The notes under the pieces are model-generated. The model made no database searches. It was not told the DNA's origin and saw only the letters and a program-made list of their open reading frames with translations. The translations under genes and the position numbers were made by a program. From Gnetum montanum (taxonomy: Eukaryota; Streptophyta; Gnetopsida; Gnetales; Gnetaceae), in assembly GCA_015680685.1 (NCBI GenBank), contig MNCI01030085.1, positions 140,397 to 204,396 on the forward strand: a stretch of 64,000 bases of DNA, in the 5' to 3' direction. The number at the start of each line of letters is the position of its first letter. Positions within the stretch are counted from its first letter, which is position 1. Shown here piece after piece: positions 47,546-58,518 of this stretch.

Positions 47546-48435
47546 TTGTTGACCACCTTTAATATCTTACCTTTTTGTTCATTGATTATAACCAATTTTC
47601 ATTGATTATAACCAATTTTCCATTGTACAAAAATGCATACTTCATGATGGCTGGTAGATTTTTTAACTCTAAGGGCTCTTGTTTGAAATTTTCAAATATT
47701 TCCAACTCTTTCCAATAGGTATCATCATCTTCATCATTAGATATTTGGTGATGAACTTGTTCAAGTTCATCCATGCCTTTGACATAAACACAAGTCAAGC
47801 TCTCAGTAGGTTCCATGCATAATGTGCTGCTATCTGAGTTAGCTATCAGCCACTAGGTGTCCTCCTATTTTGTGGCTACTATGTACAGGTGCCTTTGGAT
47901 ATCTATGTCTTGTGCACACTAATTGCATACTTTAATGTATGTACTTTTGATAGACTAATTTTTCTACATGCAGTTTCACTCGTTATTACTATACATGATG
48001 CATGGAACACACTTCTTTTCCAACCTTCTAAATTCATTTTCCTTGGAGATTTCCAATGAGAGATCACTGATATCCATTCATGCATTAACTGTGCTTAACC
48101 ATGATCTTTCCATAATGATGGGAAATTCACCTTTGTAATTTTTGACCTTGATCATGAAAAATTAGCAAGATAGGACCACCCACCAATTGTGGTCATAATG
48201 TCCTCCACTAGTCCTAAGGAAATAGTGATTGATTGATCTACCAATTCCAAATAGATTTTGTTCTTCTTGAGAGGCAGTAGGTTCCAAGCCTTATACATAT
48301 CATGGGAGATGAGATTGACACTAAAATCAAAATTAAGAAGAACCTTACACAGGTCATGTCCAGTGATTTGTAAGTAAATGAGAGGACTTTCTAGATTGGA
48401 TTGTTTTGTGGGAAGATTGCAAGCCTTAATCTAAT
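47546..48435 (-). pseudogene. pol: Protease and protease-RT linker of element E
   Basis: The protease region reads KVLLNFDFSVNLIS at about 48348-48308, where the active triad (DSG in element G) is changed to NFD, then GEFPIIMERSWLSTVNA (about 48145-48095). The linker includes an open frame at 47816-47586 (ESLTCVYVKGMDELEQ, ELKNLPAIMKYAFLYNGKLV), the segment that typically precedes RT in this lineage. The lost Asp means no proteolysis. Confidence 0.7.
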
Positions 48436-48599
48436 TGGAAATAGCATGAGTTAACATCATAGTATGGATCTAAGGTAGCATTTGATTTGAAGGGCACTCG
48501 AATGTATTTGATGCAAAGGATGAGGGTGTTGGAGATATAAGATGACCAACTACATTAGGTTGTGAGGGTTTTGGAGGACTATTAGATTAGAAACATGAT

Positions 48600-50835
48600 C
48601 ATGTCTTGGACTGATTGTTCAAACCACTAGGCTAAAAGGCCAATTATTAATGTATAGCCCTCATATCATTTCATTGCTACAGCTATGAGGGAATTTTGTC
48701 CTACATGGACGAAACAAAAGGTAACTAGGTTGAGGGTAGAGGGATGTGTGTAGAGGCATGTAGAGAATGGTATGGATATGGGTACTTTCCTTGAGTAGAT
48801 GATGAATGAGTTCGATGGTACTGTAAAGGGGAATAGTGATGCTAGAATGAGGCATGGTTAGTAGAGCTTCATGGAGAGACGAGTTGCTGAACATAGTATC
48901 CATATGGATCTGGTTGCTTATAGGGATATTGCTGTCTTGGCAATGGCATTCCCCATGCCTGTGGTTGGTGCCATTGTTGACATAGTTCTCATGGTTGTGG
49001 TTGAGCTTCACTTGGGTAGTAAGCTTATTGTTGCTGATGAAACTACCTTGGATTACCTTGAGGATAAGGTAATTGTCTAGGTGCTTGCCTCCATGCTAGT
49101 AAAGGATTCAACGTGTACATCCCAAACTCTTGTAAGTGTGACATCATAGGGCAATAGCCCTTATGATGTTCATACTAAAAAATTTCACAACCAACATCAT
49201 CATCAAAGTCTATATTTACAACTTCTTCCACTACAGTAGCTTTGCCCTTACCTCTTTGGTAGGCACATTCAGCTTCTTTCTGGCCCTTGCGGTTACAATT
49301 ACCATTTTTCTCTTTGGATTCTTTAGCAATCTTCATAGAAATTTATAATTTTTCATCTAAAGAGTTGCATAATTTATCAATATTTTATGAAATATCAAAA
49401 ATATATTTTTGGATGGGTAAGGTTTTCCTGTTCATCACTTCGTTGAGTGGTGACTCCTCCTCATCACAAAATCAAACCTTCCATTTTCTGATGCAAGGGT
49501 CCCTATTATATTCTTTCACACTTTCCTTTTTTCATAACTCCTCTTCTTCTTCTTTTGTAACCTATTCTATTAGCCTTTGTATCTGATGAGCTCTTAGTTC
49601 TTCTAAGCATAAACACCCAGAGTTCTTCTAGTTTCTACTCTGAGCCCATCTATGATGTGGTAGAGTTGTTCCCTCTATGAATAACCATGACCAAGGCATT
49701 GATGTAAGAGAGAATAGTATCTACCCGTGGTATCATCAAAGGGTTCGTGTGTTCCCTNCTCCATCTATGAAAGGATTTCGACACTAAGGACCAGTACCAG
49801 CTTTTAGATTCCTTAATGAGTGTCTTGGGGAATAGCTTGAGTTTTTTCCAATCATTCTCAATGTTTTGTAAGGCATAGGCATCATGAAAATATTGTAGAT
49901 GATTCTACAGATTAGATTTATATCCCCTCTCAAATCTTGGGATATTGTTCATGTCTAAGCACTTGATCTGAATATCTTTCACATGTCTAGTTGGGATCCT
50001 AACTACCTTTGTGATGTTAAGCATACTTTGAGTCACTAACAAAGGCTCATCATCATCATTATTTCATTATCGCTGATGATATCCTCTATTATCCCTTTGA
50101 TTATTGTGGGCATGGCGATTAGTATTATTGCGTCAATGCTCACCTCCATCATGGTTATTCCTTTTGCAGAATCTTTCAGAATCAAAAAAAGAAAGAAGAA
50201 GTAGATGGAGATAAAGAGGACAAAGAGGGAGGAGGACTACCACCATCATGGTGTCTACCAAATTTCCTTTGGTTATCACAGCCACATTCATCAGTTTTTC
50301 CATTATCATGATGCTTGTTTGACCCCTTTTCTTAACTACCATCTTTCCTTGAACCTAAATTGTGAATTGTAGACTACAGATTTAGGGTCACACCCTCATC
50401 ACCAGTAACAAAGGGTAGAGAATCTTCATGCTAAGAGCCCTCAACAGGAGGGTTCTCATTGTCATCTTGATTCAATAGGAAGAAGGGATTCATAAACTAT
50501 TTTCCCTTTGCATCCTCATGATGCCTCTCTTGATGTTGATCTCGTCAACATTGTGTTTTAGAGAGACAGTAGTCCCAAGTGTCATAACCATTCACAACAT
50601 ATTCCTCTTGAAGATCCGAGATGCCTAACTTCTTTAGAGTTTGAAGGAACATCCCAAGCACAGATCGAGTGGGAGGTAATACAATGTTTCCTTCTATATT
50701 ACACCATCATAATTTCTCATCTTGATGTAGGATGAAAGTGAAATTAGGCACATACTCATTTGGATGAGTATATATCACTTTGCACTCTTGTGGAACTAGT
50801 GGTCTCATATTATTTTTTCTATGAGAAGAAGACAT
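48600..50835 (-). pseudogene. gag: gag of element E
   Basis: The start at 50835 opens MSSSHRKNNMRPLVPQECKV, parallel to the gag starts of R and G. The next residues include ISDLQEEYVVNGYDTWDY. The capsid domain follows with YLDMNNIPRFERGYKS, HDAYALQNIENDWKKLKLFP, LIKESKSWY and GSE.KLEELWVF (about 49960-49600). The tail is Gln/Asn/His-rich, as in G. Frameshifts and stops are frequent, and one N lies at 49758. Confidence 0.7.
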
Positions 50836-50968
50836 TTTGCAAAATAATTAAAATATTAATGTGCTTTTGTAATTATGAAATTTGGAAACGATATTGACCT
50901 TGGGGTTCATCCAACAATATTAATGATATCCACTAAATCTAGATAGTGCACATTTCAAAAAAATAGGA

Positions 50969-51822
50969 TCCCTAACAATGGTTCCAATGATGAGCGATAA
51001 AGGGTACCCCTACACCCAACTATATGAATCATAGGAGCTCTCACGTGTGATCTGGTTGAATTCTATGAACTCTCTAGTTTTCAATGCACTAGTCTTCTAG
51101 GACGTGAATTTTACCCTAATGGTTAATCTTTGTCTTCCTAATTACAGTTGTGAAGTATAAAGGTATGGTTAATTGTAATCGAGGCATATGATTTTTATAA
51201 TTTTATGTTTTATGTTCTTTGAAGCTTGAAGAGAAAGAAAAAGTAATTTAATGACTAATTTGATTTAACTAACTAACCGGTCTCTAACTAGTCTAAACAT
51301 ACTTTCTGTACACATCCTAAACCCACATATCCACTATTGGTTTACCAAGTGCTACACTGCTAGGCATACCAAGCATTAACACTGCTAGGATTACCAAGCA
51401 AATACATGTTACAGTCAAAGTGGTTGTACTTATGTATTTAATCTATCTAGCTTATTTTGATTAATTAGCTTAATTACTAGAAAACATTAAATAAATAACT
51501 AAAAAATTAAATGCATGAATAAAATAGCTAAACTATCTAGAATGCTACAAGGTTTATCAAGAATCTTATCTTTATTATCATACACACTATCGTGCTTAGC
51601 TATAACAATGCTCGAATAAATATTCGTACACTCAATGACTCTTACTGCAAGCACTCTGGAAAATATTCTATCTTTTGAATGGAAAAACTAAAAGAGATAT
51701 ACTACTACTATGAATCGATTACCATAACTACAGCTGGTGAGTGCATATGGTGAATCTATTACCATATGTTGATGGGGCCTAGTCGACAATGCCTCATCAA
51801 TGTAGCCAACCGCAACTCATCA
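50969..51822 (-). repeat. 5' LTR and primer-binding site of element E
   Basis: The LTR (50988-51822, 835 bp) has plus-strand ends TGATGAGCGA and CAACTCATCA. On the minus strand TGGAACCATTGTTAGGGA (50986-50969) follows at the LTR end, matching 12 of 18 positions of the remembered tRNA-Asp site. The flank CTTTT at 51823 pairs with TTTTT at 38945-38949. Confidence 0.8.
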
Positions 51823-52148
51823 CTTTTCCTCAAGTTGAAACCATAAGGAGCCATGCTCCAAGACCATGTCGATAGGTAGGGTGTTGGACCCTAATTTTTT
51901 CAAGAATTTTACAAAATTTAATTCTACTCAATGCACAAGCCTACACAAGCAAAAGAACCTATGTTTTCAATGAAATTTCTTATGAAATGGCTAAGAGTGA
52001 TGTACTTGGGAGTCATTGAAGATGATCCTTTACTAATCAAAGGCCATAGTAGGTTAGAGAGCCCTCTTTTAGCTTCATTAGCTTCCTCCAAGGTTGGATT
52101 CTTATTGATGAAAACTCTCCTCTTTGACATCTTGATTAAACAATGCAA
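51823..52148 (-). pseudogene. N-terminal part of the antisense ORF of D, cut off by element E
   Basis: The open frame 52148-51924 reads MHCLIKMSKRRVFINKNPTL and RNFIENIGSFACVG. After a stop the last codons before E read GSLWFQLEEK. Across E the sequence resumes with FLTYLLQNFSVMVW (38940 down). The uninterrupted copy in A reads MWFQPRVREFLEYLL..FSMIMW, so both halves belong together and E sits between them. The function is unknown. The proposed start at 52148 rests only on the open frame. Confidence 0.6.
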
Positions 52149-52199
52149 GAATCACCAAAAATTTCAAGCTTTCAGAAATCCTCTAGCAACTGGGCTTGC

Positions 52200-55167
52200 T
52201 CCTTAGTGTGGAACCCCTAGGCTACACTGAAGGTAGGTGCAAATTAAGCCAATAATAAGATAAAACCTTTAATGCTATGTGTTATTGATTTGAGATTGTG
52301 TGAGAAGTTTTATTTTTGCAAAACTGTAATGTGGGAATGACTTGCAAACTTATACGTTAATCACACAAAACCCTAGTTTCTTGAAAACATGCACACAAGT
52401 TCCATATAACTCCATGATCATAATTAGAAGATGGAACTATGCTAGGTTAGTGGAAAATTAATTTTTCTAATGATTCAAATATAAAGTGGGCCCTAGTAGG
52501 CACATCTCTAAAAAGGCAACAAAAATCCTAAGACACTTGAATTTAGACTTCTCCATAACAACTGTGCTAGGGTTTAAGCCTATAAAGGCCTTGGGATGGG
52601 TTCTAAACCCAAACGATTGTGAAAGCCTACCTCTTAGCCATCTATGCCATGTTTAAATCCAAGGAATCCTATGCCTAAAATTGGAAACTAGATGTTGACA
52701 TTGGGGGATGTTGAACACCAAGGAAGTTCAAAATTCACATTAAAACTTGTTATTTTGGGTAACTACACTTGCTAGGAGCTTGACTATGATGGCCAACATA
52801 GTTTGAATAGGCATGATTTCTTCCACCATTGAAAAAACTTCCAATTGACTCCAAAATAGTCACACCATGCCTCAAACCCTAGACAGAGCCTTTGGTAACT
52901 CGAGAACTTCATAAAACTAGTAAAAAAAATACTAAAATCATCCATCCTGTACCAACTATGCTAGCCAATGTAATCATAGTGTAGTTGACAGGAATGCAAT
53001 CACCAAATTCCCCAAGAAACCTTCAAACTAACATTTATTAATAATTATATACTCTTGGAGTCTCTAGTGGCCTTAAATGTAAAAAAAAAAACTAATTGAA
53101 AAGAAGTTAAATCCTATCCAAAACTTTGTACTATGTTGGGGATGATCTCAACTACGCTGGCTAGCATAGTTGTGGTGTAGTTGATTAAGGATGAACATGC
53201 ATAGCCAAAAATAACCATTAGAATGACATATTGTACACTCCACACCTTTCGAAAGTCTCTAATAATCTTAAAATGCAAAATAGTTCAGCAAAGACAAGAT
53301 ATACCCTACTTCCATCTTGGCACTGTGTTGAGGATATCCGAACTACATTGGCCAGCATAGTCCTAGTGCAGTTGGATGAGGGTTGATCACCAAAAGCCAT
53401 AAACAACCTTCAGATCGACATATCGTGATCTTCACACCTTACCACAAACCTCTAATAACTTTAAATTACCGAATAGTAAAACTAAAGCTATTAAAAACAC
53501 ACTTGATACTTTAGACTATGCTAGGGAAGCCTAGGACTATGCTGGCTAACATAGTCCCTCTATGAAAATCCCAAAATAGGTCATGAACATGTAGAATCAA
53601 CTTTCTAGTGCATTAGCTTAACCTTAGAATCCTACTGAAAATTTGAAAGACCACTAGACCTTGGAAATTAAGTTAAGAATGGTCAAAACCTATCACATTC
53701 CATCCTCTATGTTGGGACTACATTGTCCAGCATAGTTCAAAGGGGAAATGATCATTTCAAGATTCAAACAACCCCTAGAATCAACCATCCTAAGCCAAAA
53801 CCCTAGCTAGGAATACTACTAATCCTGGGAACCCAAGGGCTTGGTTGATTGATCACAAAAACTCATCTAGAATTAAGATTTATGTGTAACTATGCTGGGA
53901 TAGGCCAAGACTATGTTGCCTAGTGTAGGCTCAATGTAGTTCTTTCTCCATAGTAGTTGTACTAATACCATAGCCATCAAAATAATCTAAAACCTAATTG
54001 GGAAAGTCTAGAATATGAAACCCTAAAGGAAACTTTAATTTCACTTTGTTTTAACCATAGAAGCACCTCGTTCTATCAATCTATGCTAGGGCCATCTTCA
54101 ACTATGTTGGCTAGTGTAGTCCTTAGGGATGTGATTCCAAATATCACTTTTAGTAGCCTATTTTAACCTCCACATGACTAGTTCAACGTTTCCAAGACCC
54201 TACACTACCCTATGAAGCTAATGGAGCACTAGTTTCAACTCTAACATCCCACAAATACACTTCTCCCATGTATCTATGCTAGCTAGCATAGTTCCAACCT
54301 AGTTACTAGTATTTGGCATCATTTGTAGTGGGTTAAAATAATGCCAAGGTTCACCAATCTTCAACCCCAGTCTAGTTCCCTAGCCATACATACCATTAGG
54401 ATCTTAAAACTAGCCATAACAAATCTGGGAAACCAATTTTTGATGCTAACTACACTCAAGCCTATCCCAACTATGCTAGCCAATGTAGTCCTAGCTGGGT
54501 TCAATGAATTCATAGGAAAAGATTTCATTTTTTTCCTTTAAACAACCTTAAAACAACCTCATTGTGTGCTCAAATTCTCTTGTTGACCCTATGGCCTAAT
54601 ACCATGGCCCACTAAGGCCTAAAAATAGAAAAATATAATCCTATTTGACCTTGGTTGACCTTGTTTTATCATATTTTTTACACCTTGACTAATTTGGCCT
54701 TGTTTCATTGTGTTTCGACTTATTTTGACCTTGTTATGCATTGTTGATCTTTATTATCATTAGTCGGCCTCATTTGGCTACTACATGGCTTTGGTTTCAC
54801 CATAACTAACTTATTATATCTCTTGTGGCCTTATTTAACTTTGTTTAACTATTAATTAATGTCATTAGATGGGGTTTTATCATCCTTGACCATCATTTGA
54901 CACTACTCAACCATCATATAGCTTGCTAAGGACTAAAACTAGCAAAATGTAACCATAGTTGACCATGTTTGACCTTACATTTCCTTTAACTCATACCTCA
55001 TAGCCTTTATTGATCCTTTTTAGATCATTTTTAGCCTTCATTTCAACACATTTGACTTATTTATGCACTATTACCAAAGAATTTAGCATTATTTTTAGCA
55101 TTATTTTATCAATTTTTATCATTATATCACCTAGGCATCACTTACTGTGCTTATGGTTGCCATGCAG
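52200..55167 (+). repeat. LTR-like block and minisatellite remnants inside element D
   Basis: Contains a TATA box AAGCCTATAAAGGCC (near 52577) like that of the D LTR at 14001, then repeated (A/T)ACTATGCTGGCTAGCATAGT phrases between about 52760 and 54510. From about 54540 to 54990 are TTGACCTTGTTT phrases and one CTAAAACTAGCAAAATG unit. No gene is seen; short frames are accidental. The block lies between the start of the antisense ORF and RT, as in element A. A possible 3' splice site GTTGCCATGCAG ends at 55167. Confidence 0.5.
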
Positions 55168-57330
55168 GATTAGAGTATGGACACCTAGGCATAGATTAAC
55201 TTACCTCTTAGCATATGTGGACCCCATGGGAATGTTGAACGTTTAATTAACCCTAACTGCCTAGATCTTAAGCCTAGAAGTCTTGTCAACCATATAGCCT
55301 TTATAGAGAAATCCCTAGAATGGGCTAAAGCCTAGTTAAAACCCTTAACATTGAGGCTAGTGACATCATCATCAAAGACTCTCTAGTTGAGGTTCCTATC
55401 ATGACACACAATTGTGAGGAGAAAACACTAAAACTAAGTTCCTCATTAGAACCTCAACAGGCTCAAGAAATTACCAACGTCCTCCAAGGTAACATTAAGG
55501 TATTTTCCTGGTCATATGAAGATATTTCAAGTCTTGACCCACACCTAGTGCAACATAACATCATACTTAACCCTAATATGAAGCTGGTTAAGTAAAATGT
55601 TCTTAAGATTAGACTAGATTTAGCCCTGGTAGTTTGTGATGAAATCACAAAACTAAATCAAGATGATTTTATTCAAGTTGTTGATTACAAGGAATGGTGT
55701 CCAACATAGTGGTAGTTCTTTGGAAAAATAGGAGCATACATATCTATATTTATTTCCTATACCTAAATAATGCAGCTATCAAAGATGATTTCCCTTTGCC
55801 TAGTATTGACCAACTTATCGATACCATGGGCAGGCATGCCTTGTTATCCTTCATGGATAGATTCTCAGGATATAACCAAGTTAGGATTAACCCATAGCAT
55901 CAACTTTGTACAACCTTCATGACCCCTTGGTGAACCTTTTGTTACACCATGATGCCTTTTGGACTAAATAATGCAGGAGCCACCTATCAATGAGCAATGA
56001 CATACATCTTTAGTAACTATATGTTAGGATTGGTTAATGACTATGTGGATGATATAGTTATTAAGTCCAAAATGGCCAGTGACCATGTGCATGACCTTGA
56101 CCTTGTGCTAAAATGATGTTTCAAATATGAACTTAGGCTTAATCCCAACAAGTGTGTCTTTAGTATCAAAATCGATAAGATGCTTGGCTTTGTAGTATCC
56201 AAAGTAGCAATACGTGTTCATCTTGATAAGGTTAAGGCCATATCCAACTTGGCAGCACCAAATAACCTTAAGGAGCTTTAGGGGCTACAATAAAGATTGT
56301 AATTTATCTATAGGTTCATCACCAAGCTTACAAATAACTTACAACTTGTGCAACACTTTCTTAAGAAAGTAGTTCACTAAGAGTGGATGAATCAATGCCA
56401 AGAAGCATTTGAAAAGCTTAAGCAAGAGTTGGCATAACTACTCATGGTCTATTCACCACAAAAGTATAAAACTTTTTATATTTATCTTGCTATGACATGT
56501 TCATTGCCTCTCTACTCTATCAAAAATGAGATGACAAAGTAGAGTTATCTATATACTACCTAAGTCATGCATTGGTTTCCTATGAGACCTAATACACTGA
56601 AGTGGAGAAGTATTGTCTAACACTAGTCTTTTCATTGCAGAAGTGAAGAAACTACCTCTTTAGGAGCCAAATCAACATCATCTTCAAGGACAATGTGCTT
56701 AGAGTGATTATGACTAATATCTATGAAAGTAGTTGTATAGCTCATTGAAAAGCCATAATAGCAGAGTTTGACCTACATTACATCTCCCAAGCCTCAACAA
56801 TAGGTCAAGCTATAGTTGCACAGATTACCATTTTTCCAATGGAAGATCATGTAGCCATTGACCTCGAGTTCCCCAATGAGCATGTCAACATTATTAGTGA
56901 CATACCCAAGGGCTATGAGGTAATTATGCACTTTCACATAGCTTCAACTACCCATGGGTCCATTGCAGTAGCCATCATAACATTCCCATTCAATGAAATC
57001 CAACCCTTTGCTTATCATTTTCAATTCCCATGTATCAATAATGTGGAAAAGTATGAAGGATTGATCTAGGGAATGATGGTGGCTTGTAAACTAGGAATTA
57101 AATGCCTAATGATTAAAGATAATTCACAACTCATGGTTAACCAAGTAACAAAGGCTTACGCATGCCAAGCTAAACATTCGCAACCTTACCATGACCTAGG
57201 AAGGTAACTAATTAAGAAACTTATAGAAATTAGTATCCAACATATACCCTAAACCAAAAATGAATTACCCAATGCCATTGTAACTCTAGCTCTTAGTGTG
57301 ATGCTTGATGTGTTTAGCAAATTCCCTTCA
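55168..57330 (+). pseudogene. pol: RT, RNase H and second RNase H of element D
   Basis: The N-terminal segment reads LNIEASDIIIKDSLVEVP and VFSWSYEDISSLDPHLVQ (55350-55560). RT follows with AAIKDDFPLPSIDQLIDTMG, LLSFMDRFSGYNQVRI (55770-55895), MMPFGLNNAGATYQ and DYVDDIVIKSK (YVDD at 56042-56053), then LNPNKCVFSIKIDKMLGFVV. RNase H is at about 56400-56750, poorly readable. The second RNase H reads CINNVEKYEGLI (57028-57067) and KDNSQLMVNQVTKAYA. Integrase is missing. Many stops show that it is dead. The domain set is that of Tat elements and keeps the RT core that A has lost. Confidence 0.8.
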
Positions 57331-57791
57331 TTAACCATGAACTGTTCTATTCCCATCTATTATTACATTTTCACCATTATTATGAAGTAGTGATGATTCT
57401 TGGTAGCCTCTAAAAAATGAATAAAGGTATGATACTTCTACTTTATAAAAGACATATTTGAAGCTAGCCCAATATCAACTACAAGGAAAAGGTTTTAAAG
57501 GTAATATTTGAAAGAAATGGTAGAGGATATTACTAGATTCAAGTGAGGAATATGTTCAAGAAAGTTATATTATATTTTAATTAGGAACTTGATAAACATT
57601 AAGGAGAATTAATAATTTTTAAAAATAAAATTCCAAAGTTTCAAAGATGGTGTTCATCAAAATATCCAAATTTGCTGCAATAGAGATTCAAGAAAACAGT
57701 GGCCATGTCATGGCACTTAGTACTAGTTTAAATTATCAACATCGAATGGTCTCTAATGGCATAGATTTTTAGGATCAAACCCTTGATATTT
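57331..57791. other. Unassigned sequence between D and G
   Basis: AT-rich, no readable integrase or other domain. D may be truncated here, or this may be older flanking DNA into which G inserted. Confidence 0.4.
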
Positions 57792-58518
57792 GATGAGTGG
57801 CGAGATAACCCTACACTCAACCATACGAATACGTGCTTAGCACGCACGATCTGGTTGAACTCCGTAGACTAAGTGCCTACATGCCCCATGGAACACTTAG
57901 GGTTAATCATTCGTTGTCTTCCCAGACTTACTTATAGTTGTCACAGTGTATGGTTAAGTAAGTCTGAGGTATGTGATTTTTATAGATTTTTAGGTTTTAA
58001 GCCTCCTATGCTAACAAGGTGAAGGGTTGAGAAACTAATTACTAACTCTAACTAATGAACTAAGTCTAAATTACCTAGCATCAGCATCCATTCCCACTTA
58101 CNTCATAATCAAGTCGTACTCATTCTGCATTACTAGAAGATAAGGGTGAGAGAGAAAGCAATAAATAACATTAAATAAAAACCTATTCCATGCACTGTAA
58201 GGTTTATCTAGGAAGTTCTTCTTTATTTCCATACACAACTTGTGTTCAGGTACAATGTTGCTCGAATAAAGATCCATTCACTTTAGGACTCCTACTACAA
58301 GCACATGGAAAATATTCTATCTTTGGAGTGATCAATATCCCAGAGTTTTCCTACTTCTAGCCTAGGATGAGGAAACAAGGGAGAGACACCTCTTGTTTAT
58401 AGATATGACGGTGCACCGCGATATCGCAGGGGATGACACGATATCGCGTATGGGATATCGCGTACGTGATATCGCGTATGCGATATCATGTCATCCCCTG
58501 CGATATCGCATCCCATCA
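57792..58518 (-). repeat. 3' LTR of element G with palindromic U3
   Basis: 727 bp, plus-strand ends TGATGAGTGG and CATCCCATCA. The minus-strand U3 carries GCGATATCGC motifs (58415-58512) arranged as a large inverted repeat around GTACGT near 58470. Then come TATA box ATCTATAAACAAG (about 58392-58406) and R/U5. One N lies at 58102. The adjacent TACCCCCATGAC is the polypurine tract complement. Confidence 0.85.

Larger units (their letters stand above)
38950..51822 (-). mobile_element. Full-length Athila-like element E
   Basis: A 12.9-kb element with LTRs 38950-39835 and 50988-51822, flanked by TTTTT and CTTTT. On the minus strand: 5' LTR, PBS, gag, protease, RT, RNase H, integrase, conserved non-coding block, an extra ORF with a transposon-associated domain, polypurine tract, 3' LTR. 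Gene order, the tRNA-Asp-like PBS and the extra ORF after integrase fit the Athila lineage. It is inserted in the antisense ORF of element D. All genes carry stops or lost catalytic residues. Confidence 0.85.

Noticed and set aside
49287-49586. Plus-strand frame of 99 codons
   Set aside because: It overlaps the gag of element E on the other strand and has no own similarity.
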